A stretch of 21,194 bases of DNA from an uncultured Chitinophagaceae bacterium (GTDB lineage: Bacteria > Bacteroidota > Bacteroidia > Chitinophagales > Chitinophagaceae), in contig CAMPGG010000020.1 of assembly GCA_946885335.1 (NCBI GenBank), forward strand, positions 1-21,194. The letters are read 5' to 3'. Position numbers and translations under genes: made by a program. The notes beneath the pieces are model-generated. The model worked only from the letters and a program-made list of their open reading frames with translations. It was not told the DNA's origin and searched no databases. Shown piece by piece: positions 1 through 7,668 of this stretch; within the stretch, counting starts at the first letter, position 1; every line of letters starts with the position of its first letter.

Positions 1-8
1 CTTTAATA

Positions 9-27
9 TATTTCAAAAGTTGAAATA
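9..27. repeat. 8-bp inverted repeat upstream of the ABC permease
   Basis: Two perfect 8-base arms, TATTTCAA (9-16) and TTGAAATA (20-27), are separated by three bases and lie about 30 bases before the permease start. The repeat is AT-rich and is not followed by a T-run, so it is a poor intrinsic terminator on either strand. It could be an operator, a weak stem-loop at the end of a gene that lies before the window, or chance. No TAnnTTTG promoter element is visible in the 55 bases before the permease, which suggests the operon is transcribed from further upstream. Confidence 0.3.
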
Positions 28-55
28 CTGAATTTTGTGAGAAGCTTTTTTAATC

Positions 56-919
56 ATGTACAAAACAACATCAACGAACCAAACAGAATGGGAATGGGAA
101 ATTAAACCCCAAACTACGTGGTATGGCAGCAGCCTGAAAGAGATTATTTCATACAAGGATCTTTTGTACCGGTTAGTCCGTAAAGATTTTCTGACATCTT
201 ACCAGCAAACTTTATTAGGCCCGGCCTGGATATTTCTTCAGCCAATTTTAACTGTAATAACTTATGTGCTGGTATTTAACCGGGTTATTGGGTTGTCAAC
301 GGATGGCATTCCATCATTTTTATATTACCTGATTGGCATCACGCTATGGGGGCTTTTTTCTGATCTTTTTTTAATTGTCTCCAATGCATTCACGGTAAAT
401 GCCGCTGTATTCAACAAAATTTATTTTCCCCGTATAATTATTCCCATTTCATTATTATTAGTAAATGGATTAAGGTTTTTGATACAGTTGGTTTTATTGC
501 TAATCGTTTTGATGTATTATTATTTTATCGACGCAGTTGATGTTCAGTTCAGTAATTTGTTATTGTGTATTCCTGCAGTAATCATCACTGCCGGCATTGC
601 TTTAGGTGCGGGTTTAATCTTTTCCATCTTTTCGGCAAAATACAAGGACCTGTTGAACCTGATTTCGATATTAATCAGGTTGTTTATGTTTTTGTGCCCT
701 ATCTTTTATTCGTTATCCATGGTTCCTGAAAAAATAAAATGGCTGGTAAATATCAATCCACTGGCATCTCAATTCGAATTATTCAGGTTTGGTTTTATTG
801 GAAAGGGAGAGATCAATCCTGCCAATTTTTTGTACAGCACTTTATTTATGCTGGTAGTTGTAATTGCCGGTGTTTTTTTGTTTAATAAAAAGAATGAAGA
901 GCTAATGGATATAGCTTAA
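56..919 (+). CDS. Polysaccharide ABC transporter, permease subunit (Wzm-like, ABC-2 family)
   Basis: This is the membrane half of an ABC exporter that moves lipid-linked polysaccharide (O-antigen or capsule-like glycan) across the inner membrane. The 287-residue length is usual for the family. A short cytoplasmic N terminus with the family-typical stretch around residues 33-60 (LVRKDFLTSYQQTLLGPAWI) leads into about six hydrophobic segments (roughly 58-75, 88-108, 138-158, 172-192, 208-222 and 258-277). The partner ATPase starts five bases after the stop, so the two are surely co-translated. The ATG at 56 is the first start in frame after the inverted repeat and gives a normal N terminus. A drug or teichoic-acid exporter of the same ABC-2 family is possible from the sequence alone, but the three glycosyltransferases behind it favour glycan export. 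Confidence 0.93.
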   Translation: MYKTTSTNQTEWEWEIKPQTTWYGSSLKEIISYKDLLYRLVRKDFLTSYQQTLLGPAWIFLQPILTVITYVLVFNRVIGLSTDGIPSFLYYLIGITLWGLFSDLFLIVSNAFTVNAAVFNKIYFPRIIIPISLLLVNGLRFLIQLVLLLIVLMYYYFIDAVDVQFSNLLLCIPAVIITAGIALGAGLIFSIFSAKYKDLLNLISILIRLFMFLCPIFYSLSMVPEKIKWLVNINPLASQFELFRFGFIGKGEINPANFLYSTLFMLVVVIAGVFLFNKKNEELMDIA

Positions 920-924
920 TAAAT

Positions 925-2142
925 ATGTCAGATATAATTATACAAGCAGAGAATATTTCAAAAGTTTACAGGTTGGGAACCATAGGAACTGGTTCGCTCA
1001 GGCAGGATATGCAAAGCTGGTGGAACAAAAAGGTCATTAAGAAAGATGATCCTTTTTTTGTTAATGACAGGATCAGTAAACAACATATCTGGGCATTGAA
1101 AAATGTAAGTTTCGACATCAGGCAAGGTGAGGTGTGGGGTATTGTTGGCAGCAATGGAGCCGGAAAATCAACCTTATTAAAAATTCTGTCACGCATCATT
1201 AAACCTACAGAAGGTATTGTGCGGGGTAAAGGAAAAATCAGCAGCTTACTGGAAATAGGAACCGGATTTCATTATGAACTAACTGGCCGGGAGAATATTT
1301 TTTTAAGCGGTCACATGTTGGGCATGAATAAACCGGAAATTTTGCGCAGGTTCGATGAAATTGTAGCTTTTTCGGAAATTGAACAATTTTTAGATACGCC
1401 GGTCAAAAGGTATTCATCAGGCATGTATGTAAGATTAGCATTTGCCGTAGCTGCTCATTTAGAGCCGGATATTTTGATTGTTGATGAAGTTTTAGCGGTT
1501 GGTGATACTGCTTTTCAAAAAAAATGTCTTAACCGGATAAAAGATATCAGCAGGAATATGGGTAAGACGGTTTTATTCGTTAGTCATAATGTGATTACAG
1601 TAGAACAACTATGCAGCCATGCCCTTTACCTTCAAAACGGGGTAGTTGCCGATACAGGAAAGGCTACTTCGGTAGTAAATACGTATTTGAATGATGTAAA
1701 CGCCCATATGTTGTTAACAGAACGGGAATTAGCACCGGGTGTCAGTCTTGAAAAGTTGGACCTTGGGAGTAATTCAATCGATTCAGGTGATGATTTGGAA
1801 TTTAAAATAAAAGTAAAATTTGATCAAAAACCTAAAATAAGGGAATTGGCTGTGTTGATTTATAATTCAAAAAGTATGCGGATTGCAATGATCGACCTTA
1901 GACCTTACTTTGATTATATAACCTATACAGACACCCATTTTTGTTATAAAGGGGTGATAAGAAAAATAAATCTTGTGGAAGGTGAATATTATATAGGATT
2001 TTTTTATTTTATAAATGATACTTATAAGGATATTTATGATTTGAAGCGGATTACCATCCGGGAAAAACCAACTACAAGTAAATTAAAGAAATATGATACT
2101 CCTTACAGGGGTCTTGTAGAACTTACTCATGAAAATTTATGA
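925..2142 (+). CDS. Polysaccharide ABC transporter, ATP-binding subunit with C-terminal glycan-recognition-like domain (Wzt-like)
   Basis: This is the ATPase that powers the permease encoded just before it. The nucleotide-binding domain covers about residues 4-250. It has the Walker A GSNGAGKST (75-83), the signature YSSGM (163-167), the Walker B ILIVDE (183-188) and the switch histidine H221. An insert at about 18-55, between the first strand and Walker A, is typical of O-antigen ATPases of the Bacteroidota. The protein is 405 residues long, about 150 more than a bare ATPase. The tail from about 270 onward is rich in predicted beta strands and sits where Wzt proteins carry a beta-sandwich that binds the finished glycan. 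In characterised Wzt proteins that domain decides which polymer is exported; here the role is inferred from position and length. The first glycosyltransferase follows within 20 bases. Confidence 0.93.
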   Translation: MSDIIIQAENISKVYRLGTIGTGSLRQDMQSWWNKKVIKKDDPFFVNDRISKQHIWALKNVSFDIRQGEVWGIVGSNGAGKSTLLKILSRIIKPTEGIVRGKGKISSLLEIGTGFHYELTGRENIFLSGHMLGMNKPEILRRFDEIVAFSEIEQFLDTPVKRYSSGMYVRLAFAVAAHLEPDILIVDEVLAVGDTAFQKKCLNRIKDISRNMGKTVLFVSHNVITVEQLCSHALYLQNGVVADTGKATSVVNTYLNDVNAHMLLTERELAPGVSLEKLDLGSNSIDSGDDLEFKIKVKFDQKPKIRELAVLIYNSKSMRIAMIDLRPYFDYITYTDTHFCYKGVIRKINLVEGEYYIGFFYFINDTYKDIYDLKRITIREKPTTSKLKKYDTPYRGLVELTHENL

Positions 2143-2157
2143 TGATAAAAAATAAAA

Positions 2158-3246
2158 TTGGCAGTGGAATTAATTAAAACCCTTAGCAAGGGTGCGCAAA
2201 AAAGGGTATTGATGGAACAATTTAAACTAGAAAGAATACCGGATTCGCCCCCTGAAATAAAACCTCTTCCTGCTGGAACGATCCGGCCTTTATGGTCTGT
2301 TATGATACCTGCTTATAATTGTTCAATTTACCTCGAAAAAACAATTACCAGTGTATTGCTCCAGGATATGGGTGCCGACAAAATGCAAATTGAAGTTGTA
2401 GATGATGCCAGTACCGATGCGGATGTAGAAGCGCTGGTAAAACGAATTGGCAAAGGAAGGGTTGGTTATTTCAGGCAGGCAAAAAATGTGGGAAGCCTGC
2501 GCAATTTTGAGACCTGCATTAATCGTGCAAAAGGTCAAATCATTCACTTGTTGCATGGTGATGACCGGGTGAAACCCGGATATTATGAAAAGATAACGGA
2601 GTTGTTTAAACGATATCCGGAAGCTGGCGCTGCTTATTCTGCATGGGATTATATTGATGATAAAGACAATTTTATAAGACATTCCAGGGTAGAAGAAGAA
2701 GAAGATTGTATACTGGAAGATTGGTTATTTAAATTGGCCGAACATCAAAGATTACAATATGCCTGTATTTCTGTTAAGCGTGAAGTGTATGAAAAGCTTG
2801 GAAGTTTTTATGGAGTTATCTATGGAGAAGATTGGGAGATGTGGGCGAGAATTGCAAAACATTATCCAACTGCCTACACCCCCGAGTTTATGGTTGAATA
2901 CCGCGAGCACGAATCCACCATATCAATGCAAAGTTTTCTGTCAGGAAATAATATCCGCGATATCGATAAAGTCATCCAAACCATTTATGGTTATTTAACG
3001 CCGGAAGAAAAAAAGAGAATGCACAAAAAAGCTCACCGGCATTATTTGTATTGGGCATATTCATTTACCAAAGATGTTTGGTACCAGACAAAAAATAATA
3101 AGATCGTTTATAAACAGTGTCGTGAATCATTAAAAGTATACCAGGATCCTCGTTTAGCTATGAAAATGGGAATATTATTAATGCGTATATGGGCTGAACC
3201 CATTATCCGACTTATCAGGCCGCAGGTAATTAATAAAGATTCATGA
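2158..3246 (+). CDS. Family 2 glycosyltransferase
   Basis: This is a GT-A fold glycosyltransferase that probably adds one sugar to the polysaccharide repeat in the cytoplasm; donor and acceptor cannot be read from the sequence. The GT2 domain begins at about residue 46 (SVMIPAYN). It has the nucleotide-binding DDASTD (82-87), a metal-binding GDD (134-136) in place of the usual DXD, and the catalytic-region GEDWEMW (223-229). The C-terminal 90 residues are basic and helical. The start is uncertain. The open frame begins with TTG at 2158, while the first in-frame ATG is at 2212 (residue 19). An ATGATG at 2139-2144 overlaps the ATPase stop but is one base out of frame; losing one A from the run 2147-2152 would join it to this gene. 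The stop overlaps the next gene by four bases (ATGA). Confidence 0.88.
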   Translation: MAVELIKTLSKGAQKRVLMEQFKLERIPDSPPEIKPLPAGTIRPLWSVMIPAYNCSIYLEKTITSVLLQDMGADKMQIEVVDDASTDADVEALVKRIGKGRVGYFRQAKNVGSLRNFETCINRAKGQIIHLLHGDDRVKPGYYEKITELFKRYPEAGAAYSAWDYIDDKDNFIRHSRVEEEEDCILEDWLFKLAEHQRLQYACISVKREVYEKLGSFYGVIYGEDWEMWARIAKHYPTAYTPEFMVEYREHESTISMQSFLSGNNIRDIDKVIQTIYGYLTPEEKKRMHKKAHRHYLYWAYSFTKDVWYQTKNNKIVYKQCRESLKVYQDPRLAMKMGILLMRIWAEPIIRLIRPQVINKDS

Positions 3247-4514
3247 AACCAGTAAAGCCTTATACAATCAGGCATCTACGGTTAGATAACCTGCAACAGG
3301 ATGCTTGTTTTTTCCCGGAACCAATTGAATCATTTTATCTTGTTTTTTGGTATCAATCCATTGCGCTTGGACATTTATATGTAGAAGCTGGCCAGGAATA
3401 TAAAGACTGGCGTGAAAAAGTCTGGAATGCTGTTTCTGCAGCCATTTATTTTTATAATAATAATACAGTAAATGAAGATCTGTTAAAACAAAATTTCATT
3501 GCCAATAGCAATCAACTTCCCGGATTATTCGACCAGGTTTTTAAAAGCCACATACCAACTAACATTCCAGTAACGGTACCAGTTTCCTTAATCATTTGCA
3601 CCGCAAACAGGAATAACGACCTGGAAATTTGCTTACAAAGTATATCGCAACAAGCTTGTACCCCGGAAGAAATTATTGTAGTGGATAATACCCCGGATGT
3701 GGGAAATACAAAATCAATAGCTGAGAAATGGAATGCCATTTATTGTAAAGAACCACAAAAGGGTTTAAGCTATGCACGCAATGCAGGAATTAAAAAAGCA
3801 AATCAACCATTTATCGCCTGGGTCGATGATGATGTTTCCGTACATCCGCTTTGGTGTTATCATATTTGGAATGCATTTGTACATTCCAACGCAGATGTTG
3901 TATTAGGACTCGTATTGGCCGCTGAACTGGAAACAGAAAGCCAGCAGGTATTTGAAAAACACTGGACCTTTAACCGTGGATATTTGCCTAAAACCTATGA
4001 TCATGGTTGGTTTAACAATAAACTGACTTATGGCCCTCCGGTTTGGGAGTTGGGTGCCGGGGCCAATATGGCATTTAAAAAAGAAGTTTATGATAAAGTA
4101 GGATTATTTGATGTGCGTTTAGGTGCGGGAACTTCAGGATGCAGTGAAGATTCAGAGATTTGGTTTCGCATATTAAAGCAAAAAGGCACCATCTATTACG
4201 AACCAAAATGCATTGTTTACCATACGCACAGAAAAGGTATGGAGGTATTAAAAAAACAGCTTAAAAATTATATGCGTGGATTTGTAGTAGCGGCATTATT
4301 ACAACAACGTCAGCATCCTTCTGCCAATTATAAGAAGCAATTATTCAATGCAATGCCCAAATATTATTTTAATTTGGTTAGAGCTGGTTTTCCCCGGTTT
4401 AATTTTCGTTATACAACATTGAAATCCGAAATGATAGGGATTGCAGAAGGGTTTCTTTATTTTTTTAAACATAAAGATTCACCCTCCCAAATAAACTCCA
4501 ATCATGATGAATGA
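3243..4514 (+). CDS. Family 2 glycosyltransferase with N-terminal accessory domain
   Basis: This is the second glycosyltransferase of the operon. The catalytic domain covers about residues 112-345: SLIICTANR opening strand, VVDNTPD (146-152), the metal-binding DDD (195-197) and the acidic SEDSEIWFR (301-309) that holds the likely catalytic base. A segment of about 110 residues precedes it and is not part of the GT2 fold. Its middle (about 30-70) alternates strand and helix in a pattern I associate with N-terminal domains of other O-antigen transferases. After the core, about 330-400 is basic and may sit on the membrane. The ATG overlaps the previous stop as ATGA, and the end overlaps the next gene by 11 bases, so translation is tightly coupled. 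Sugar specificity cannot be told. Confidence 0.9.
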   Translation: MKPVKPYTIRHLRLDNLQQDACFFPEPIESFYLVFWYQSIALGHLYVEAGQEYKDWREKVWNAVSAAIYFYNNNTVNEDLLKQNFIANSNQLPGLFDQVFKSHIPTNIPVTVPVSLIICTANRNNDLEICLQSISQQACTPEEIIVVDNTPDVGNTKSIAEKWNAIYCKEPQKGLSYARNAGIKKANQPFIAWVDDDVSVHPLWCYHIWNAFVHSNADVVLGLVLAAELETESQQVFEKHWTFNRGYLPKTYDHGWFNNKLTYGPPVWELGAGANMAFKKEVYDKVGLFDVRLGAGTSGCSEDSEIWFRILKQKGTIYYEPKCIVYHTHRKGMEVLKKQLKNYMRGFVVAALLQQRQHPSANYKKQLFNAMPKYYFNLVRAGFPRFNFRYTTLKSEMIGIAEGFLYFFKHKDSPSQINSNHDE

Positions 4515-5418
4515 ATCAATTACAGGCGATCCATTGGTTTCGGTTATTATACCCTGTTATAATCATGGTCGTTACCTGGCATATGCAATTGATAGCGTAT
4601 TAACCCAAAATTATGACAGGATAGAGATCATTGTTATTGATGACGGATCAGTGGATGATACTGCCATGGTCGCAAAAAAATATGACCAGGTAATTTATTA
4701 CTATCAAACAAACCAGGGTCTTTCTGCCAGTAGAAACAGGGGGGTTGAATTATCTAAAGGTGATTTCATTGTTTTTCTGGATGCTGATGATTGGTTGCTG
4801 CCAAATGCTATACAACTGAATCTGCAAAAATTACAACAACACCCGGAAGCTGCTTTGGTGTCAGGGGCGCATATATTTTATTATCAGCCGGAAGAAAAGA
4901 AGTGGGATATAATAAAAGAAGTTGAGTCGGACCATTATCAACAAATGCTAATGGGCAATTATATGGGTATGCCATCAGCGGTTATGTATCAACGTTGGGC
5001 AGCAGTTAAATTCCCATTTGATACAAACTTAAAAAATTGCGAAGACTACGATCAGTACTTTAAAATATTAAGAATTCACCCGGTAATTCATCATACCGGT
5101 TTAATTGCGGTATACCGGAATCATGAAAAAAATAAATCAGGGAACATCCCGGTTCAATTGGAAACTTCCTTAATGATATTAGGAAAGCAGGAGCCTTACC
5201 TGGAAAATGATAAGGAAAAGGAATGTTGGGAAACAGGCATTTATTGGCTTAAAGAATACTATTGTAAAAAATTACTGGAAAGTCTGCTCCACCGTTTATA
5301 TACTTCTAAGGAGAAAATTACAAAAGCGGAAAAGAAAACCCTGCAAAAATATCGTCCTGAGTTGTACCTGGAATACCGGAAAGCGTATAAAGGTGTGTTT
5401 AAGTCATTCTGGAATTAA
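4504..5418 (+). CDS. Family 2 glycosyltransferase
   Basis: This is the third and last glycosyltransferase of the visible operon. It is a compact 304-residue GT2 enzyme: SVIIPCYNHG at 13-22, the nucleotide-site VIDDGSVDD (44-52), a canonical DADD metal motif (93-96) and the acidic NCEDYDQYF (178-186). Residues 240-300 are a lysine-rich helical tail. Two adjacent ATG codons (4504 and 4507) both lie inside the end of the previous gene; either could start translation. The gene ends 36 bases before a convergent methyltransferase gene, so the glycan operon finishes here. No strong terminator is visible in that gap. Which sugar is transferred is unknown. Confidence 0.92.
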   Translation: MMNESITGDPLVSVIIPCYNHGRYLAYAIDSVLTQNYDRIEIIVIDDGSVDDTAMVAKKYDQVIYYYQTNQGLSASRNRGVELSKGDFIVFLDADDWLLPNAIQLNLQKLQQHPEAALVSGAHIFYYQPEEKKWDIIKEVESDHYQQMLMGNYMGMPSAVMYQRWAAVKFPFDTNLKNCEDYDQYFKILRIHPVIHHTGLIAVYRNHEKNKSGNIPVQLETSLMILGKQEPYLENDKEKECWETGIYWLKEYYCKKLLESLLHRLYTSKEKITKAEKKTLQKYRPELYLEYRKAYKGVFKSFWN

Positions 5419-5454
5419 TAGAGAACTACCCATGATAGTTAATGGAGAATTTAT

Positions 5455-6363
5455 TTATCGCTTTTGAAATAAAACAGCAGTTTGATAATTATATGTTTCA
5501 GGATGAATGGAAATCATTTTTGCAAAACCTGACCATTTTTTTATAAGATAATCAGCATCATAATAAACCTGCGAAAGTGGATCTGTTCCAATGGAGAAAT
5601 AAGCAAAATCTTTTTTGCTAACACCGGTTTTTTCATCAAAATTTTTAATATAAGCCGCAATATCATGAAACCTGTCCAGGTGAATATATTTATTCAACAT
5701 CAGGTCAAAAGTATGCTTATCATGTATAGTTAAAAAGGCATACCCGCCCCGGCGTAAAATTCGCCTGATCTCCAGGAACCATGCATCGGACAGATCGCTG
5801 ATATGTGTAAACACCGAACCGCAATAAACCAGGTCGAAGGAATTGTCTTCAAAAGGCAGGTGAGGTGCGGTAGTGGTTGTAGCAAATAAAAATGGCGGAC
5901 TTAAATGTTGCTGGCACCAATCAATATGGTGTGCGTTTATATCACAACCCCATAATTCTGATTTGCCTTCATAATAAGGATAATGGCGAAGCATGCGACC
6001 TGATGCGCAGCCAAGGTCCAAGACCTTAGTGAGTGTTTCAGCCGATTCTCCTGCCTTTCCTAAAATGTTAAGCATTTTGGAAATATCCAGTTTGCCATAT
6101 TCTAAGTAATCAGATTCGGCTTCAGCATAGCCTTCCCATAATTCAGGTGGTGGACATACCAGGGGATTATTTTTGAATTTTTCACTTTCAGGAACAAGGT
6201 CTATGATAAAATCCCTACGGTCACCTGTAAGCGAAATTAATTTTGATGAAAGATTAGGATCATCAGCAACGAGTCGATATGTTTTGCGATTATTTTCTTC
6301 TATTAAGGGTAAGGATACCTGCGTAATTTTTTTACGGATAAACGATTTGAAAGCGGAGATCAT
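5455..6363 (-). CDS. Class I SAM-dependent methyltransferase
   Basis: The protein should transfer a methyl group from S-adenosylmethionine; the acceptor is not known. The Rossmann-type domain starts at about residue 112 with motif I VLDLGCASGR (114-123). It continues with an acidic residue ending strand 2 (D141, in WGCDIN) and the motif-IV region FDLVYCGSVFTHI (176-188), followed by RRGGYAFLTIHD. This is the common Methyltransf_11/25 pattern. The N-terminal 110 residues are not recognised and may form a substrate-binding cap. It is convergent with the polysaccharide operon and 70 bases downstream of the AI-2E gene on the same strand. Methylation of a glycan would fit the neighbourhood but nothing in the sequence proves it. 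A small-molecule or lipid methyltransferase is equally possible. Confidence 0.88.
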   Translation of the reverse strand: MISAFKSFIRKKITQVSLPLIEENNRKTYRLVADDPNLSSKLISLTGDRRDFIIDLVPESEKFKNNPLVCPPPELWEGYAEAESDYLEYGKLDISKMLNILGKAGESAETLTKVLDLGCASGRMLRHYPYYEGKSELWGCDINAHHIDWCQQHLSPPFLFATTTTAPHLPFEDNSFDLVYCGSVFTHISDLSDAWFLEIRRILRRGGYAFLTIHDKHTFDLMLNKYIHLDRFHDIAAYIKNFDEKTGVSKKDFAYFSIGTDPLSQVYYDADYLIKKWSGFAKMISIHPETYNYQTAVLFQKR

Positions 6364-6433
6364 AAATTGTCAGATTGAAATAAGGTTTGGGGTTCAAAAT
6401 ACAAATAATTAAATCAAAAAAATGATCATTGAA

Positions 6434-7528
6434 TTATTTCCTTTTGAATTTACGTAGAACCCATTCTTTGAATGCTGATGAAGGTCTTTTATTATCCGGA
6501 TCGCCAATCAGGTAACCATAATGCATGAGTGATGGAACATGGTCAAAAATAATTTTTACAATACTTAGTAATGGAATAAACAGGATCATACCCGCTATCC
6601 CCCAAACAAATCCACCACATATAATAATTAATATTGTTGATAAGGCGCTCAGGCTGACTTCACCACCAAGCACGGAAGGTGTTACAAAATAATTATCAAT
6701 ACCCTGGATAATGCTGAAACTAATAATGACCCAAATGGTTGGATTAAAACTATCAAAGCTGACCAAGGCAACCAATACCGGGAAAACGCCGGCCAGTAAA
6801 GGTCCTAAATAGGGTATGATATTTACCAATGCCGCAATGGCCGACAACAATAATGCATTTTCCAATCCAATGATGAAAAGAGAAATGGCATATAAAATAA
6901 AAAGAACAAACATGGAAATGGCTCTGCCGGTCAGGTATTGCTGTGAAACTTTTGTAATATCGTTCAACATCACTTGTCTTTCTTCATTGTTTTCCTTGTT
7001 GCCCAGCATCAGGAAAAATTTTTCATAACGCTCTTTGTGATACAATAACAAAAAAGTAACTGCCAGCGTAATGGCCATACCTGCTAATAAACTGGTTATA
7101 CTTCCTAAAAAATTGCGTGCAGAATTAAGTACATAGCTTCCCAGGTTTTCTGTTTTTTCTGCCAGGTAATCATTCTGGGTAGAAGCTGGAATATCCAGGT
7201 TCTCATTGATATAAATATTGACGGATTGAAGGAATGTTTCAATCTTATTTTCAATGAGTGGAATCTGTTGTGCAAAACTCATTACCTGGGCTGCCACGAT
7301 CCAGGTTACCAACGAAAAAATAATGATAAGAATAAGCAAACAAGAAATTGTGGACCACACACGCAAAAAACCTTTATTATCAAGCCATCTGCAAACCGGG
7401 GCCATCAGCATGGCCAGCATAATGGCAAATGTTACGGGGATGAGAATTACTTTACCATAGTATAAAACTATAGTGAGTAATACCCAAAATAGCAAGAACT
7501 GGTTTATTTTTAATAATTGGAACTTCAT
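6434..7528 (-). CDS. AI-2E/PerM family membrane protein
   Basis: This is a 364-residue inner-membrane protein of the AI-2E transporter (PerM/YdiK) family. The layout is typical. There are hydrophobic segments at about 10-28, 30-48 and 58-80, then a long soluble stretch (about 85-140) and another hydrophobic segment at about 142-162. A cluster of hydrophobic segments covers about 200-340, with the family-typical NIIPYLGPLLAG and the glycine-rich IICGGFVWGIAGMILFIPLL near the end. The C terminus is short and basic. Family members have been linked to export of autoinducer-2, to sodium-proton exchange and to other substrates, so the transported molecule should be left open. It is divergent from the large peptidase-barrel gene across 140 bases and may be co-transcribed with the methyltransferase downstream. 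Confidence 0.92.
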   Translation of the reverse strand: MKFQLLKINQFLLFWVLLTIVLYYGKVILIPVTFAIMLAMLMAPVCRWLDNKGFLRVWSTISCLLILIIIFSLVTWIVAAQVMSFAQQIPLIENKIETFLQSVNIYINENLDIPASTQNDYLAEKTENLGSYVLNSARNFLGSITSLLAGMAITLAVTFLLLYHKERYEKFFLMLGNKENNEERQVMLNDITKVSQQYLTGRAISMFVLFILYAISLFIIGLENALLLSAIAALVNIIPYLGPLLAGVFPVLVALVSFDSFNPTIWVIISFSIIQGIDNYFVTPSVLGGEVSLSALSTILIIICGGFVWGIAGMILFIPLLSIVKIIFDHVPSLMHYGYLIGDPDNKRPSSAFKEWVLRKFKRK

Positions 7529-7564
7529 CCAAATGATTAAGTATAATATTAAAAATATTTCTCT

Positions 7565-7599
7565 CTAAGATAGATTTTTTTCTTCATGGTTTATCTTAG
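7565..7599. repeat. Inverted repeat in the divergent intergenic region
   Basis: The arms CTAAGATA (7565-7572) and TATCTTAG (7592-7599) are perfect 8-base complements with a 19-base, T-rich spacer. They lie near the middle of the 140-base region between the AI-2E gene (-) and the peptidase-barrel gene (+). This is a reasonable place for an operator acting on either gene, but the arms are short and AT-rich. The same region holds AATATT-AAA-AATATT (7545-7559), which resembles an AT-rich upstream element. No exact TAnnTTTG promoter element was found on either strand here. Confidence 0.3.
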
Positions 7600-7668
7600 G
7601 CTATACTCAAACAGAATTACTGCTTAACTTTCAGATCAACCAATTGAAAAGATCCTAAAGAATTTTTG

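Noticed and set aside
5424..5440. AACTA / TAGTT inverted repeat with a 7-base loop in the convergent gap after the glycosyltransferase operon.
   Set aside because: The 5-bp AT-rich stem has no T-run on either side and is too weak to call a terminator.
6421..6430. Perfect palindrome AATGATCATT before the end of the AI-2E gene.
   Set aside because: Ten-base palindromes are expected many times by chance in a window of this size, and nothing else marks the site.
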